Assembly: GCA_003151335.1 (NCBI GenBank)
Contig: PLXE01000071.1
Span: forward strand, 1 to 64,000
Direction of reading: 5' to 3'
DNA length: 64,000 bases
DNA from: Acidobacteriaceae bacterium
GTDB taxonomy: Bacteria; Acidobacteriota; Terriglobia; Terriglobales; Acidobacteriaceae
Shown here: piece by piece, positions 52,512 to 61,429 of the stretch
Layout: each line of letters starts with the position of its first letter
How positions within the stretch are numbered: the stretch's first letter is position 1
Notes under the pieces: generated by a model
The model's database searches: none
Told to the model about the DNA's origin: nothing
What the model saw: only the letters and a program-made list of their open reading frames with translations
Translations under genes and position numbers: made by a program

Positions 52512-54770
52512 TTGCCGTTGCAATTCACCGAAACTTACGATGTGGTTGTGGTGGGCGCCGGTCATGCCGGTTGCGAAGCCGCTATGGCCGCCGCGCGCAT
52601 GGGCCTGAAGACCGCGCTCTATACCCTGAATCTCGACCTCATCGCGCAGATGTCGTGCAACCCTGCAGTCGGCGGCATCGCCAAGGGACATCTGGTGCGC
52701 GAGGTGGACGCCCTGGGCGGCATCATGGGCGAGGTGACGGACGCGGTCGGCATCCAGTTTCGTCTGTTGAACACCTCGCGCGGGCCGGCAGTGTGGTCTC
52801 CGCGGGCGCAGTGCGACAAGCAGCAGTACCGGCTGAAGATGCGCGAGCTGCTGGAGTCGGAGCCCAACCTCCACATCAAGCAGGCGGAAGTGGCGGAGCT
52901 GATCGTCGAGGGAGTTTCAAGTTTCCAGTTTCAAATTTCAAGCCAAACTGCGGAGCAGGTAGCAGCTGGCGGCGAGCAACTCGAAACTCGAAACTCGAAA
53001 CTCGAAACTTCTCGCATCGTTCGCGGCATAAAGCTTCGCGATGGACGCACCGTCTCCGCGCAAGCGGTCATCATCACCACCGGGACATTTCTCAACGGGC
53101 TCATCCACTGCGGCGAGCAACAATATCCGGCGGGGCGCAGCGGCGAGCCCAACGCCGTTCTGCTGGGCGAATCGCTGAAGGCGCTCGGCCTGCGCGGCTG
53201 CCGCCTGAAGACCGGCACTCCACCGCGTCTCGACGGCCGCAGCATCGACTGGTCGAAGTTCAAAGTGCAGCCGGGCGACGACGATCCTACGCCGTTCAGC
53301 TTCCGCACCCGGCGGGTGGCGCACCACGACAAGCAGGTGCCGTGCTATATCGCCTTCACCACCCCGGAGACGCACCGCATCATCCGCGAGAACGTGCACC
53401 GCTCGCCCATGTACAGCGGGCAGATCCAAAGTATCGGCCCACGATATTGTCCTTCGATTGAGGACAAGATCGTCAAGTTTCCCGACAAGGAAACCCACCA
53501 GCTCTTCCTCGAGCCCGAGGGCCTGAAGACCCACGAGATTTACGTCAACGGCATGAGCACCTCGCTGCCCATCGACGTGCAGCTGGCCATCATCAAGTCC
53601 ATTCCCGGCCTGGAGAACGCCGAGATGCTGCGCCCGGGTTATGCCATCGAGTACGACTCCATCGACCCGACCGAGCTGCAGCGCACGCTGGAGACCAAGA
53701 AGATTGCGCGCCTGTTTCTGGCCGGCCAGATCAACGGCACCAGCGGCTACGAAGAAGCGGCGTGCCAGGGCATCATGGCGGGCATCAACGCGGCGCTGCA
53801 GGTGAAGGGCGAGCCGCCACTCATCCTCGATCGCACCGAGGCCTACACCGCCATCCTCATCGACGATCTCATCAGCAAGGGGACGAACGAGCCTTACCGC
53901 ATGTTCACCTCGCGGGCGGAGTTCCGCCTGCACTTGCGGATTGACAACGCCGACCGCCGGCTTACCCCGCACGGACGCCGCGTCGGCCTGATTAACGATG
54001 CTGCCTGGGCCGATCATCTGGCCAAGCAGGAGCGCATGCGGGCGATGCGCGATCTGCTGGAGCGCACTCGTGTAAGTGGGGAGATGTCGGCGTTTTTGCG
54101 CAGAGAAGTTTCGAGTTTCGAGTTTCAAACTTCGAGTGAAGAGACCCCGAAACCGCAGGCTGGCGCCTCGAAGCTGGAATCAGACTCGTTGCTGGGACTG
54201 ACACTCGCCCAACTGCTCAAGCGTCCCGAGGTCCGGATCGAAGCGCTCGCGCCGCTGCTGGCGCGGCTGATGCCGGACTTCTTCCGTCGTGGCGGGGAGA
54301 CGGAAGTTTCAAGTTTCGAGTTCCCAGTTTCAAGGAATTCCTCCGTGGTCGTGCCGCAATCCCTCCGACCCGAAGACAGCTCAAACTCGAGTAATGGCGC
54401 TGATACCGCAGAGCCGGTACTCGAAACTCGAAACTTGAAACTCAAAACTGATTTCCGCCTGCCGGCGGAAATCCGCAACGAACTGAAATCCGTCGAGACC
54501 GAGATCAAGTACTCCGGCTACCTTGACCAGCAGAGCAAGGCCATCGAACGCTTGAAGCGCTCCGAGCAGCGCCTCATTCCCGACTGGTTTAACTATGCCA
54601 GAGTGAGCGGCCTGTCGCGCGAGATGAACGAAAAACTGACGCGCGTCCGCCCCCGCACCCTGGGCCAGGCCAGCCGCATCCCGGGGGTCACGCCCGCCGC
54701 CGTATCGCTGATCAACGTGTACATCGAGATCCAGTCGCGCCAGCAAGCGGCCGCATCCTCCCTCGGCTGA
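52512..54770 (+). CDS. mnmG: tRNA U34 carboxymethylaminomethyl-modifying enzyme MnmG, with three in-frame repeat insertions
   Basis: MnmG (GidA) works with MnmE to modify U34 of tRNAs. The FAD site [63 protein letters not shown] and [13 protein letters not shown] are all present. The chain has 752 residues against about 620-640 normally. The excess lies in three insertions (residues 134-167, 532-557 and 598-646). Each has peptide runs such as VSSFEFQ and [10 protein letters not shown] encoded by GTTTCGA-type heptamer arrays. Core motifs are intact. The start is TTG 52512 with GGGGAG 8 bases upstream; no ATG fits. Confidence 0.94.
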   Translation: MPLQFTETYDVVVVGAGHAGCEAAMAAARMGLKTALYTLNLDLIAQMSCNPAVGGIAKGHLVREVDALGGIMGEVTDAVGIQFRLLNTSRGPAVWSPRAQCDKQQYRLKMRELLESEPNLHIKQAEVAELIVEGVSSFQFQISSQTAEQVAAGGEQLETRNSKLETSRIVRGIKLRDGRTVSAQAVIITTGTFLNGLIHCGEQQYPAGRSGEPNAVLLGESLKALGLRGCRLKTGTPPRLDGRSIDWSKFKVQPGDDDPTPFSFRTRRVAHHDKQVPCYIAFTTPETHRIIRENVHRSPMYSGQIQSIGPRYCPSIEDKIVKFPDKETHQLFLEPEGLKTHEIYVNGMSTSLPIDVQLAIIKSIPGLENAEMLRPGYAIEYDSIDPTELQRTLETKKIARLFLAGQINGTSGYEEAACQGIMAGINAALQVKGEPPLILDRTEAYTAILIDDLISKGTNEPYRMFTSRAEFRLHLRIDNADRRLTPHGRRVGLINDAAWADHLAKQERMRAMRDLLERTRVSGEMSAFLRREVSSFEFQTSSEETPKPQAGASKLESDSLLGLTLAQLLKRPEVRIEALAPLLARLMPDFFRRGGETEVSSFEFPVSRNSSVVVPQSLRPEDSSNSSNGADTAEPVLETRNLKLKTDFRLPAEIRNELKSVETEIKYSGYLDQQSKAIERLKRSEQRLIPDWFNYARVSGLSREMNEKLTRVRPRTLGQASRIPGVTPAAVSLINVYIEIQSRQQAAASSLG
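52912..53010. repeat. Inverted heptamer array inserted in mnmG (1)
   Basis: The left arm (52912-52942) is built of AGTTTCA-type heptamers; the right arm (52980-53010) has four CTCGAAA units in inverted orientation. A 37-base spacer lies between. The 99-base insert is a multiple of three and contains no stop. Confidence 0.8.
54105..54180. repeat. Inverted heptamer array inserted in mnmG (2)
   Basis: The left arm has GTTTCGA units (54105-54136). The right arm is short and degenerate (CTCGAAGCTGGAA). The reading frame is kept. Confidence 0.65.
54303..54450. repeat. Inverted heptamer array inserted in mnmG (3)
   Basis: The left arm (54303-54334) has AGTTTCA/GTTTCGA units and the right arm (54419-54448) has CTCGAAA/CTTGAAA units. 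The spacer of about 84 bases differs from the other two inserts. The reading frame is kept. Confidence 0.75.
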
Positions 54771-54943
54771 TGGCAATCGTGGACGTCGACCGCAATGAAC
54801 ATTGGTGAAGGTGGCAACCTGACCCTTCCAGGAGGAGAGCAAACCTGGCGCCAATCCCAGGGAACGGAGCATACAGTCTGGCCACTCAAGTGCAAGTGTT
54901 TGCACCCTCGATAGTTTCGGTCCCATATTTTCCAACGAGTTAG

Positions 54944-54964
54944 AGCGGAGACATAATTGCAACA
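54944..54964 (+). promoter_or_regulatory. Putative sigma-54-type promoter of PEP-CTERM copy 2
   Basis: AGCGGAGACATAATTGCAAC then A: GG, ten bases, GC. It matches the site of copy 1 at 17 of 21 positions. Confidence 0.5.
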
Positions 54965-55153
54965 GTACCCCTAAGGTCTGTCTCGGAATGCCGCAGGTTC
55001 TGTGTTGCATGGCATGTTCGGGCGGGCCCGGCAACGAGCGTCTTGCAGGTTCGAACCCGCTCGTTGAGCAATACCGGCCCCTGAACACCGCAAGGTGTTC
55101 GAGTAAAGTTTCAATCTCGCGAATCAAGACTCTCAACCGCGGAGGATACAAAC
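54965..55153 (+). promoter_or_regulatory. Conserved 5' leader of PEP-CTERM copy 2
   Basis: It contains a 9-bp hairpin (CAACGAGCG with CGCTCGTTG, 55032-55066) and a perfect GAACACC-GCAA-GGTGTTC tetraloop hairpin (55083-55100). The last 65 bases align with the leader of copy 1. Confidence 0.55.
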
Positions 55154-55804
55154 TTGAACAAGAAATTTGGATGGATGTTATGTTTGCTGGCTCTGGCTGT
55201 ATGTGCCAGTAGTTTGCCAGCAATGGCTGACACTGCTTACAATAATACGCTTCCCAACCCCTCCAATTGCTGCTCTGGCTGGACCATAGGCGGTTCGGGC
55301 TCCCTTGTCGGACTCGTCGAGGACGCTCAGTTGTTCACGTCATTGGCGACCGGCACGGTCAGCCAGATTTCCATAGATATAGGCTGGGCGGCGGGCGACA
55401 ACGGGGCCTTTGTAGGTATTTACACCGACAATGCTGGAGCGCCGGGAACGCTCATTGGGAGCTTGATGACTCTCCCTCCAGCCCTAACTTTCGGAACATC
55501 CTGTCCAGCTTGTGAGCTGAGTGTGTTCGGTAGTGGAGGTACTATTACCGCCGGACAACAGTATTTTGTTGTAGTCACGGCCGACAGCAGCACTTGGGAC
55601 GCCTGGAATCAGAATGGAAACGGCATCCTTGGACAGCTTGATCAAAACACAGGCAGCGGCTGGAACCAGTTTGGAGGCCAACTCTTGGGCGGCATGGCCG
55701 TATATACCGGTAGCAGCACGACCCCGGAGCCGAGCTCCCTATTGTTGCTGGGCACCGGATTGGTGGGAGCATTCGGCGTTATTCGCCGCAAGTTGAATCG
55801 CTAA
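55154..55804 (+). CDS. PEP-CTERM sorting domain protein (copy 2)
   Basis: The 216-residue secreted protein begins at TTG 55154 after GGAGG, as in copy 1. Its signal MNKKFGWMLCLLALAVCASSLPAMA is nearly that of copy 1, and the tail TPEPSSLLLLGTGLVGAFGVIRRKLNR differs at one position. The body has the same FXGIYTDNAGXPGT and TWDAWNQN-type segments with Gly/Ser-rich stretches. Two CC pairs (NCCSGW, SCPAC) could form disulfides. It is expected at the cell surface after exosortase processing. The function is unknown. The gene is 41 kb from copy 1, with conserved control regions on both sides. Confidence 0.85.
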   Translation: MNKKFGWMLCLLALAVCASSLPAMADTAYNNTLPNPSNCCSGWTIGGSGSLVGLVEDAQLFTSLATGTVSQISIDIGWAAGDNGAFVGIYTDNAGAPGTLIGSLMTLPPALTFGTSCPACELSVFGSGGTITAGQQYFVVVTADSSTWDAWNQNGNGILGQLDQNTGSGWNQFGGQLLGGMAVYTGSSTTPEPSSLLLLGTGLVGAFGVIRRKLNR

Positions 55805-55824
55805 CCCTTCGGTAGTTCACGTTG

Positions 55825-55862
55825 ACAGCCGTAGCCAACCAGCTCCGGCTGTTTTTCTTTTT
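55825..55862 (+). terminator. Terminator of the second PEP-CTERM gene
   Basis: ACAGCCG(T)AGC and GCT(C)CGGCTGT pair around the loop CAACCA and are followed by TTTTTCTTTTT. The loop and inner stem equal those of the terminator of copy 1. Confidence 0.8.
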
Positions 55863-55946
55863 GCAATGGTTTCAGGAATTGACGGCGCCTGGAAGGTTCG
55901 CGCTACGGCGTTAGCGGCGGCGGGAAAAGTCATCCTCAATCGGTGT

Positions 55947-55983
55947 TTTGAAGGGGCGCACCTTTAGGTGCGCCGCTAAGCTC
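55947..55983. repeat. TGAAGGGG palindrome (relative of the tgt insert)
   Basis: TTTGAAGGGGC, GCGCACCTTTAGGTGCGC and CGCTAAGCTC. Same ends as the palindrome inside tgt, with a different but self-complementary stem. Confidence 0.75.
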
Positions 55984-56007
55984 TTTGTTTTTGTCATCCC
56001 GAGGGGG

Positions 56008-56226
56008 CTTCAGAGACTGTGTCGCAACCCATATTGGTTTGCGGGAGTGGAAGGAATCACACAAAATTCAGCCCCGAATGGGGCGGAAGAGCTTAGCCCA
56101 GCGCTTACCGGGGTCCCCAAGCCACGCCGTTTTTGCGTGGATTGGGGTGGTTGAGCGCTGGGTAAAGTGGGAAATGTGACCCGAGTCCCGTAGGGACGAC
56201 AAGAGGTTGCGACACAGACTCTTCAG
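56008..56226. repeat. Composite repeat flanked by 22-bp inverted ends, with nested 43-bp unit (copy 4)
   Basis: The ends (56008-56029 and 56205-56226) are inverted copies containing ACTGTGTCGCAACC and its complement. Inside is the host repeat (CAGCCCCGAATGGGGCGGAA; AGCCCAGCGCTTA). The 43-bp unit at 56108-56150 lies in the loop of AGCCCAGCGCT/AGCGCTGGGT, and GAGTCCCGTAGGGAC follows. Confidence 0.75.
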
Positions 56227-56267
56227 CCCGCGAGCGATCTGCGGTTCGGACTTTTTCCGCAGCCTGG

Positions 56268-56573
56268 TTAGCGGAGCAGCGCACCGGGGTCCTTGCGGAC
56301 GATGTGCAGCAACTTGAGCGTGGCCTGCCGCGGCTGCCGGATACCCTGCTCCCAGCTTTCCACCGCATTGCAGCTGACGTTCAGCAGGCGCGCGAACAGC
56401 GCCTGGCTGGCATTCATGGCCGCCCGCATGGCCCGGATCTCGCCTGCCTTTAGCGGCCGGGGACGAGGTGGTATCTCCACCGCGCGCAGGTCCAGGCTGG
56501 CCGAGGTTTTTCCGGAGGGCCCCTCTTTCCCGCGCTTGTTTTTCTTCCCTTTCTTCTTGCTCTTCTTGCTCAT
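56268..56573 (-). CDS. Helix-turn-helix (XRE/HigA-like) regulator
   Basis: The 101-residue protein has a very basic N-terminus (MSKKSKKKGKKNKRGK) and a C-terminal HTH domain: IRAMRAAMNASQALFARLLNVSCNAVESWEQGIRQPRQATLKLLHIV. This type is common as antitoxin in HigBA/MqsRA-like modules. No toxin gene is adjacent. Two ATGT-N3-ACAT palindromes lie just upstream and may be its own operators. Confidence 0.82.
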   Translation of the reverse strand: MSKKSKKKGKKNKRGKEGPSGKTSASLDLRAVEIPPRPRPLKAGEIRAMRAAMNASQALFARLLNVSCNAVESWEQGIRQPRQATLKLLHIVRKDPGALLR

Positions 56574-56593
56574 TGCTCCCCCTAGCTACGACA

Positions 56594-56621
56594 ATGTGGC
56601 ACATCAGACAATGTAGGACAT
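56594..56621 (-). promoter_or_regulatory. Paired operator-like palindromes upstream of the HTH gene
   Basis: ATGTGGCACAT (56594-56604) and ATGTAGGACAT (56611-56621) share the ATGT-N3-ACAT pattern and are 17 bp apart, 21-48 bases before the start codon. Confidence 0.5.
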
Positions 56622-56822
56622 TAGAGGATGCAATGTAAATAGCGCTTAGGTGTAGGTGCGGGCCGAGGGACCTGCTTTTCTGTCTGTCATCCTGAGCCAG
56701 GTCGCCGCGGCGACCGAGTCGAAGGACCCCTATAGCTGCCAGGAATCATAGCGTAGCCGCGTGGTCCAGCAACCAGTCCAAGCTCGCTGGTGGTCATAGG
56801 CCCCCGTGCCTCCGTGGTGAAC

Positions 56823-57668
56823 TTACATTTCCCCCACCGGCTTGGCCACCGGACGTCCCTTGTCACCGATTTCGAGGTAAGCCCACGGCGTCTCGTGGTC
56901 GTGGGTAAAAACCACCAGCCACTGCTCGGGAATGGCCACGTCATAGAACCGATGTTTGTTGGCAATACTGTCCAGCGGATAAAGGTCGTAACCCAGCGTC
57001 CAAACCGGATCGAGGTGCTTGGCGTCTGACACCAGGTCGCTGGGATAGCAAGCCACCCGGCCGCCGCTGCGCACCATCACCGCCTGCAAGTCGCGGGTGT
57101 GGCCGGGATAAACCTTCACCGCGATGCCGGGGGCAATCTCGGCGTCGCCTTTGAGCAACTGCATCTGTCCGCTGGCGACCAGGGGATCGTAGTTGTCGGT
57201 CATGTAGCTGACGCGGTCGCGCTCGTGCTGTTCGCGGGCGTGCCGCCACTCGCCCTCCTGCACGTAATACCTGGCCCGCGGGAAGGTGGGCACCGGCTTG
57301 CCGTCTTTGTAATAGGTGTTCCAGCCGCAGTGGTCGAAGTGCAGGTGCGTGTTAATGACCACGTCAATCTCATCGGGCGAAACCCCAGCCTCCTCGAAAC
57401 TTTTCAGCAGGCGCGCCTGGTTCTGATAGATGGACTGGCTTTTTTCGCTGAGCTTGCTGCCGATGCCGGTCTCGATCAGGATGTTCTGCTTGCCGGTGCG
57501 AACCAGCAGCGAATTGAGGGCCAGCGGAATGGTGTTGCGCTCGTCCGGCTGGATGCGTTTTTCCCACATAATCTTGGGAATGATGCCGAACATGGCGCCG
57601 CCGTCCATGCGATAGTTGCCGTCGGAAAGGATGGTGAGTTCAAAGTCGCCCAGCGTGATTCGATGCAC
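56823..57668 (-). CDS. MBL-fold metallo-hydrolase, N-acyl homoserine lactonase-like
   Basis: The 281-residue protein has the metallo-beta-lactamase metal motif THLHFDHCG, the later ligands in PGHTRD and CYPSDLVSDAKHL, and TIPLALNSLLVRTGKQNILIETGIG before it. This layout resembles quorum-quenching lactonases (AiiA/AttM group), but many MBL enzymes share it and the substrate is not proven. The gene is divergent from the kinase gene, with 246 bases between them. Confidence 0.85.
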   Translation of the reverse strand: MHRITLGDFELTILSDGNYRMDGGAMFGIIPKIMWEKRIQPDERNTIPLALNSLLVRTGKQNILIETGIGSKLSEKSQSIYQNQARLLKSFEEAGVSPDEIDVVINTHLHFDHCGWNTYYKDGKPVPTFPRARYYVQEGEWRHAREQHERDRVSYMTDNYDPLVASGQMQLLKGDAEIAPGIAVKVYPGHTRDLQAVMVRSGGRVACYPSDLVSDAKHLDPVWTLGYDLYPLDSIANKHRFYDVAIPEQWLVVFTHDHETPWAYLEIGDKGRPVAKPVGEM

Positions 57669-57914
57669 CGATTTGTCTCCACGGGAAAGTTGGTTTTCCG
57701 ATCATACTGAATGAGCACGGCCAGCGACAAAGCGTGCGGTTCGTACCTTGGCTTCGTCGCTGGTTGCAAAACGAACCTCTCTGCCATGGTGAAGGTGGTG
57801 CGAACGATCCAAGGTGACGCTTTACGAATGAGGCTTGACACCCCTCGCTGCACACCCTAAGATTGCCAATCAAAGGGCGTTACTTCACCTTCCAGGATCC
57901 AGAACCAGAAAAAA

Positions 57915-60125
57915 ATGATAGGCAAGACCATTTCCCACTACCGTATCTCGGGCAAGCTTGGCGAAGGCGGCATGGGCGTTGTGTATCGCGCCGAGGACGA
58001 CCGGCTGGGTCGCACCGTTGCTTTGAAGTTCCTCACCGACAGCTATGCTCGAGACAAGCAGGCGGTGGAGCGTTTTAAGCGCGAGGCCCGTGCTGCTTCC
58101 GCGCTCAACCATCCCAATATCTGCACCATCTACGACATTGACGAGTGCGAGGGCCAACCTTTCATGGTCATGGAGCTTCTCGAAGGCGAGACGGTGAAGA
58201 GCCGCCTGGCGCTGGGGTCTCTTCCGGCCGATGAGTTGCTCGACCTTGCAATTCAACTCGCAGATGCGCTCGATGTGGCTCACAAACGCGGCATTGTTCA
58301 TCGCGACATCAAGCCCGCGAACATCTTCGTTACAGCTCGCGGCCAGGCAAAGATCCTCGATTTCGGCTTGGCCAAGCTGATGGAACAACGGACCGGGCGG
58401 GCGGCACTCGCGGTAGGCGCTGGCGACTGGGGGAATACTGCTGTATTTGCCGAGAATCTCACCAATCCCGGCACTGCTCTGGGCACCGTTGCCTACATGT
58501 CTCCCGAGCAGGCACGCGGCGAGGAAGTGGATAGTCGAACCGACATTTTCTCCCTGGGCGTAGTGCTGTACGAGATGGCAACCGGTAAGGAAGCCTTCGC
58601 TGGCAATACCTCGGCCGTGGTCTTCGATGCCATCTTGAACCGCACCCCTCCCGATCCGCTTCGTCTGAACCCGAACTTACCGCCCGGCTTGGACGTCATT
58701 CTCAACAAGATGCTGGAGAAGAGTCCGCAAGATCGCTATGAGAGCGCTTCGCGGCTTAAGGCTGAGTTGCAACGGCTGAAGCGGGACAGCGATTCGGGCC
58801 GCACCGCGCCTAGCGATTCGGGCCGTACTGCAGCTGGAAACCTGCAGGCGGAGTGTTCCGTCGCGGTGCTGTATTTCGAGAATCTCAGTGGCGCCAAGGA
58901 AGACGAGTATTTCCGCGATGGAATGACGGAAGACGTCATTACCGAGTTGTCCCACATCAAGACCTTGAAAGTGTTTCCGCGCGCTGCGGTGCTGGCGTTC
59001 CGCGACCAGCCGGTCACGGGGCCGCAAGTCGGACAGCAGCTCCACGCCACCTACGTGCTCACCGGCAGCTTACGCCGGGCGGGCAACCGGCTGCGCATCA
59101 CCGGCCAACTGGTGGAGACTCGTACCGGCCACGCCTTGTGGGTGGAACGTTTTGACCGCGAGTTGAAGGACGTCTTCGACGTGCAGGACGAGATTGCCCG
59201 CAGCATCACCCAGGCGCTGCGCATTACCCTGTCGCCCCAGGAAGAAACCGCCATCGCCAGCAAGCCGACGGAGAACCTGCAGGCCTATGACTTTTACCTG
59301 CGTGGCCGCAGCCTGGCGCGGCGCGTCACCCGCTCTGACCTGGAATTTGCCATGCAAATGTTCGAGCGGGCCATCGAGTTGGATTCCCGCTTCGCCTTAG
59401 CGCATGCCGGCGTGGCAAACGCTTGTGGCGAGTATTACGAGTGGCACGAACACAGCGATCGCTGGCTTGAAAAGGGCAGCACCGCAGCAGAAAATGCTCT
59501 GTTGCTCGAGCCCAACTTGGCCGAGGCGCTGCTGGCACAAGGTCGCATAGCCTATGCGGTGAAACGCTTTGAAGAAGGTATCCGGTTCGCACAGCAAGCC
59601 ATCAAGCGCAAACCTGATTGCGATGGGGCCTACTTCGTGCTGGCGCGGGCCTATATCGCCTCAGGACATCCTGAGAAGGTTATTGCCATCACCGACGCAG
59701 CCTTGGCGGCCAACGGCGATGATTACAACGTCTATGTTCCATTGATGGTCGCGACCCAGCGCGCTGGGGATACGGAGGCCGCGCGCCGCCTGCGTCAACG
59801 TTGCCTGGAGGCGCTCGAACAGCAGCTCTCGTTGGTGCCGGAAGACGTCCGCGCCCGAATTCTGCTGGCCAGCAACCTTGCGTGGCTTGGAAGGACCGAG
59901 GACGCAGCGGCGGCCTTGCAGATCGCCATCGCATTGCGTCCCAACGACGCCAATATCCTCTACAACGCCGCGTGTACTTACGCGATCCTGCAAAATAAGC
60001 CGGAGGCGTTAAGGCTGCTGAAGAAGCTGGACGAAATGGGCCATTTGAACAAGGGCTACACCCGCCAGGATTCCGACTTCGAATGCCTGCACGGAGATCC
60101 CGAGTTCGAAGCGCTACTTGCCTGA
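57915..60125 (+). CDS. Ser/Thr protein kinase with FlgO-like and TPR domains
   Basis: The 736-residue cytoplasmic protein has three parts. Residues ~10-275 are a Hanks-type kinase: [43 protein letters not shown] and [35 protein letters not shown]. Residues ~310-440 are a FlgO/TolB-like nucleotide-fold domain ([31 protein letters not shown] ... [26 protein letters not shown]). The rest is TPR repeats ([65 protein letters not shown]). There is no transmembrane helix. This architecture is common in Acidobacteriota. Confidence 0.92.
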   Translation: MIGKTISHYRISGKLGEGGMGVVYRAEDDRLGRTVALKFLTDSYARDKQAVERFKREARAASALNHPNICTIYDIDECEGQPFMVMELLEGETVKSRLALGSLPADELLDLAIQLADALDVAHKRGIVHRDIKPANIFVTARGQAKILDFGLAKLMEQRTGRAALAVGAGDWGNTAVFAENLTNPGTALGTVAYMSPEQARGEEVDSRTDIFSLGVVLYEMATGKEAFAGNTSAVVFDAILNRTPPDPLRLNPNLPPGLDVILNKMLEKSPQDRYESASRLKAELQRLKRDSDSGRTAPSDSGRTAAGNLQAECSVAVLYFENLSGAKEDEYFRDGMTEDVITELSHIKTLKVFPRAAVLAFRDQPVTGPQVGQQLHATYVLTGSLRRAGNRLRITGQLVETRTGHALWVERFDRELKDVFDVQDEIARSITQALRITLSPQEETAIASKPTENLQAYDFYLRGRSLARRVTRSDLEFAMQMFERAIELDSRFALAHAGVANACGEYYEWHEHSDRWLEKGSTAAENALLLEPNLAEALLAQGRIAYAVKRFEEGIRFAQQAIKRKPDCDGAYFVLARAYIASGHPEKVIAITDAALAANGDDYNVYVPLMVATQRAGDTEAARRLRQRCLEALEQQLSLVPEDVRARILLASNLAWLGRTEDAAAALQIAIALRPNDANILYNAACTYAILQNKPEALRLLKKLDEMGHLNKGYTRQDSDFECLHGDPEFEALLA

Positions 60126-60382
60126 GGAATGGTCATCGAAGCTTGGCTGATAGCGTGAGTTCATACCGACGCCGAATTTTTCCAGCAGGTACTCCTCCGT
60201 CAAACGGGTGTGGCGGTATGGTACGAGATGGAAGTCCTGTGGCACAAAACCGTAATCGCCATGCAACGCTCAGTCGCGCCCGGTTTCAGGTATAGTGTTT
60301 GCAGCGGGTGAGCCCTGGATCGGAAAAATCCCTCCCAAATACTGTTCTCTCCCACCTCCGGCCTGACGGAAAAGGATTGTCT

Positions 60383-61310
60383 GTGAAGACCTGCTGCGCC
60401 TGGAAAGCCGCCATCATTGTGTTCCTGATGTGTGCCGCATTCGCGATCAGCTCGTCAGCACAAACTCTGACGACGATTTACGACTTCTGTCCGCCGACGA
60501 ACTGCCCTGAAGGCGAGGCCCCTTGGGGCGGGCTGGTGCAAGGCGCTGACGGGAATTTCTACGGCACCACGTCCGATATCGGATTTGTTGGCCAGGGCGC
60601 AGTTTACAAACTTACCTCCAGCGGCGCGTTAACGGTCCTGCACAGCTTTACCGGTGGTCAGGACGGAGGTGTGCCCGTGGCCGGGTTGGTCCAAGCCAGC
60701 GACGGAAATTTCTACGGCGTTACAACCCCCGGGCTGCGGCACGGTCTATAAAGTCACTGCAAGTGGCACGCTAACCACCCTTCATGCTTTCGCGGGGCAT
60801 CCGAACGATGGATGCCAGCCATTCCCAGCACTGTTGCAGGCGGCTGATGGCAATTTGTACGGTACGACTTTTATGGGCGGAGCCCCCAATGTTGGAACAG
60901 TCTTCAAAGTCACGACTGGGGGAACCGTAACCATCCTGCACGCCTTTTGCACGCAATCCGGCTGTCCCGACGGAGACGAGCCTCAAGCCGGGCTGGCACA
61001 AGGCAGCGACGGAAACTTGTACGGCGCGACCTTCGCGGGAGGGGCCAACGGGGCCGGCACGGTCTTCAAAATCACCCTTAGCGGCACGCTGACCACACTG
61101 CACAGCTTCAACGGCACGGACGGAAGTCAGCCAAGTGGCGGGCTTGTGCAAGGCAGCGACGGCAACTTCTACGGGGCAACATCTGGGGGCGGCGCCAACG
61201 GTGGCGGGTCAGTTTTCAAGATGACTTCCAGCGGGACGTTGACCACGCTCTACAGCTTCTGCCCGCAGAGCTGCAGGGACGGCGAGCAGCCCAGGGAGCA
61301 GAAGCTGTAG
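60383..61310 (+). pseudogene. GloVer-type tandem-repeat secreted protein gene, frameshifted and truncated
   Basis: GTG 60383 (AAAAGGA upstream) opens a signal peptide ending SSSAQ. Repeats of about 50 residues follow, each with GLVQGxDGNFYGTT and VYK.T.SGTLT.LHSF, the GloVer pattern (TIGR03803-like). After FYGVTTPG the frame is lost near 60730-60737 and continues one frame over as GCGTVYKVTASGT. Adding one G in the GGG run restores it. Five repeats are complete; the sixth ends at an inverted-repeat junction (LYSFCPQSCRDGEQP then REQKL and stop). A sequencing error and an assembly chimera are both possible. Confidence 0.65.
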
Positions 61311-61314
61311 AGCG
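61246..61314. repeat. 16-bp inverted repeat at a GloVer inversion junction
   Basis: CGCTCTACAGCTTCTG and CAGAAGCTGTAGAGCG are perfect inverted copies 37 bases apart. The plus strand enters from the left as GloVer repeats; from the right, the minus strand (61427 down to 61300) also reads as a GloVer repeat (GLLQASDGNFYGTTLGGG). Confidence 0.75.
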
Positions 61315-61429
61315 AGCTGAAAGCTCCGCCGGGAGTGATGGCGAAGATCGTACCAGAGGCGTGAGCGCCGCCTCCCAAAGTTGTCCCGTAGAAATTCCCG
61401 TCGCTGGCTTGCAAAAGCCCGGCCGTTTG

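Noticed and set aside
52912-54450. CRISPR-like array from the regular short repeats in mnmG
   Set aside because: Repeats are 7 bases, arranged as inverted pairs inside a coding frame, without regular unique spacers.
55040-55075. A GGTTCGAACCC stretch that looks like the T-loop of a tRNA
   Set aside because: It lies in the loop of a 9-bp hairpin (CAACGAGCG/CGCTCGTTG). No acceptor, D or anticodon arms can be built around it.
56823-57668. Calling the MBL-fold protein a beta-lactamase
   Set aside because: The motif spacing fits the lactonase/glyoxalase-like branch and there is no signal peptide.
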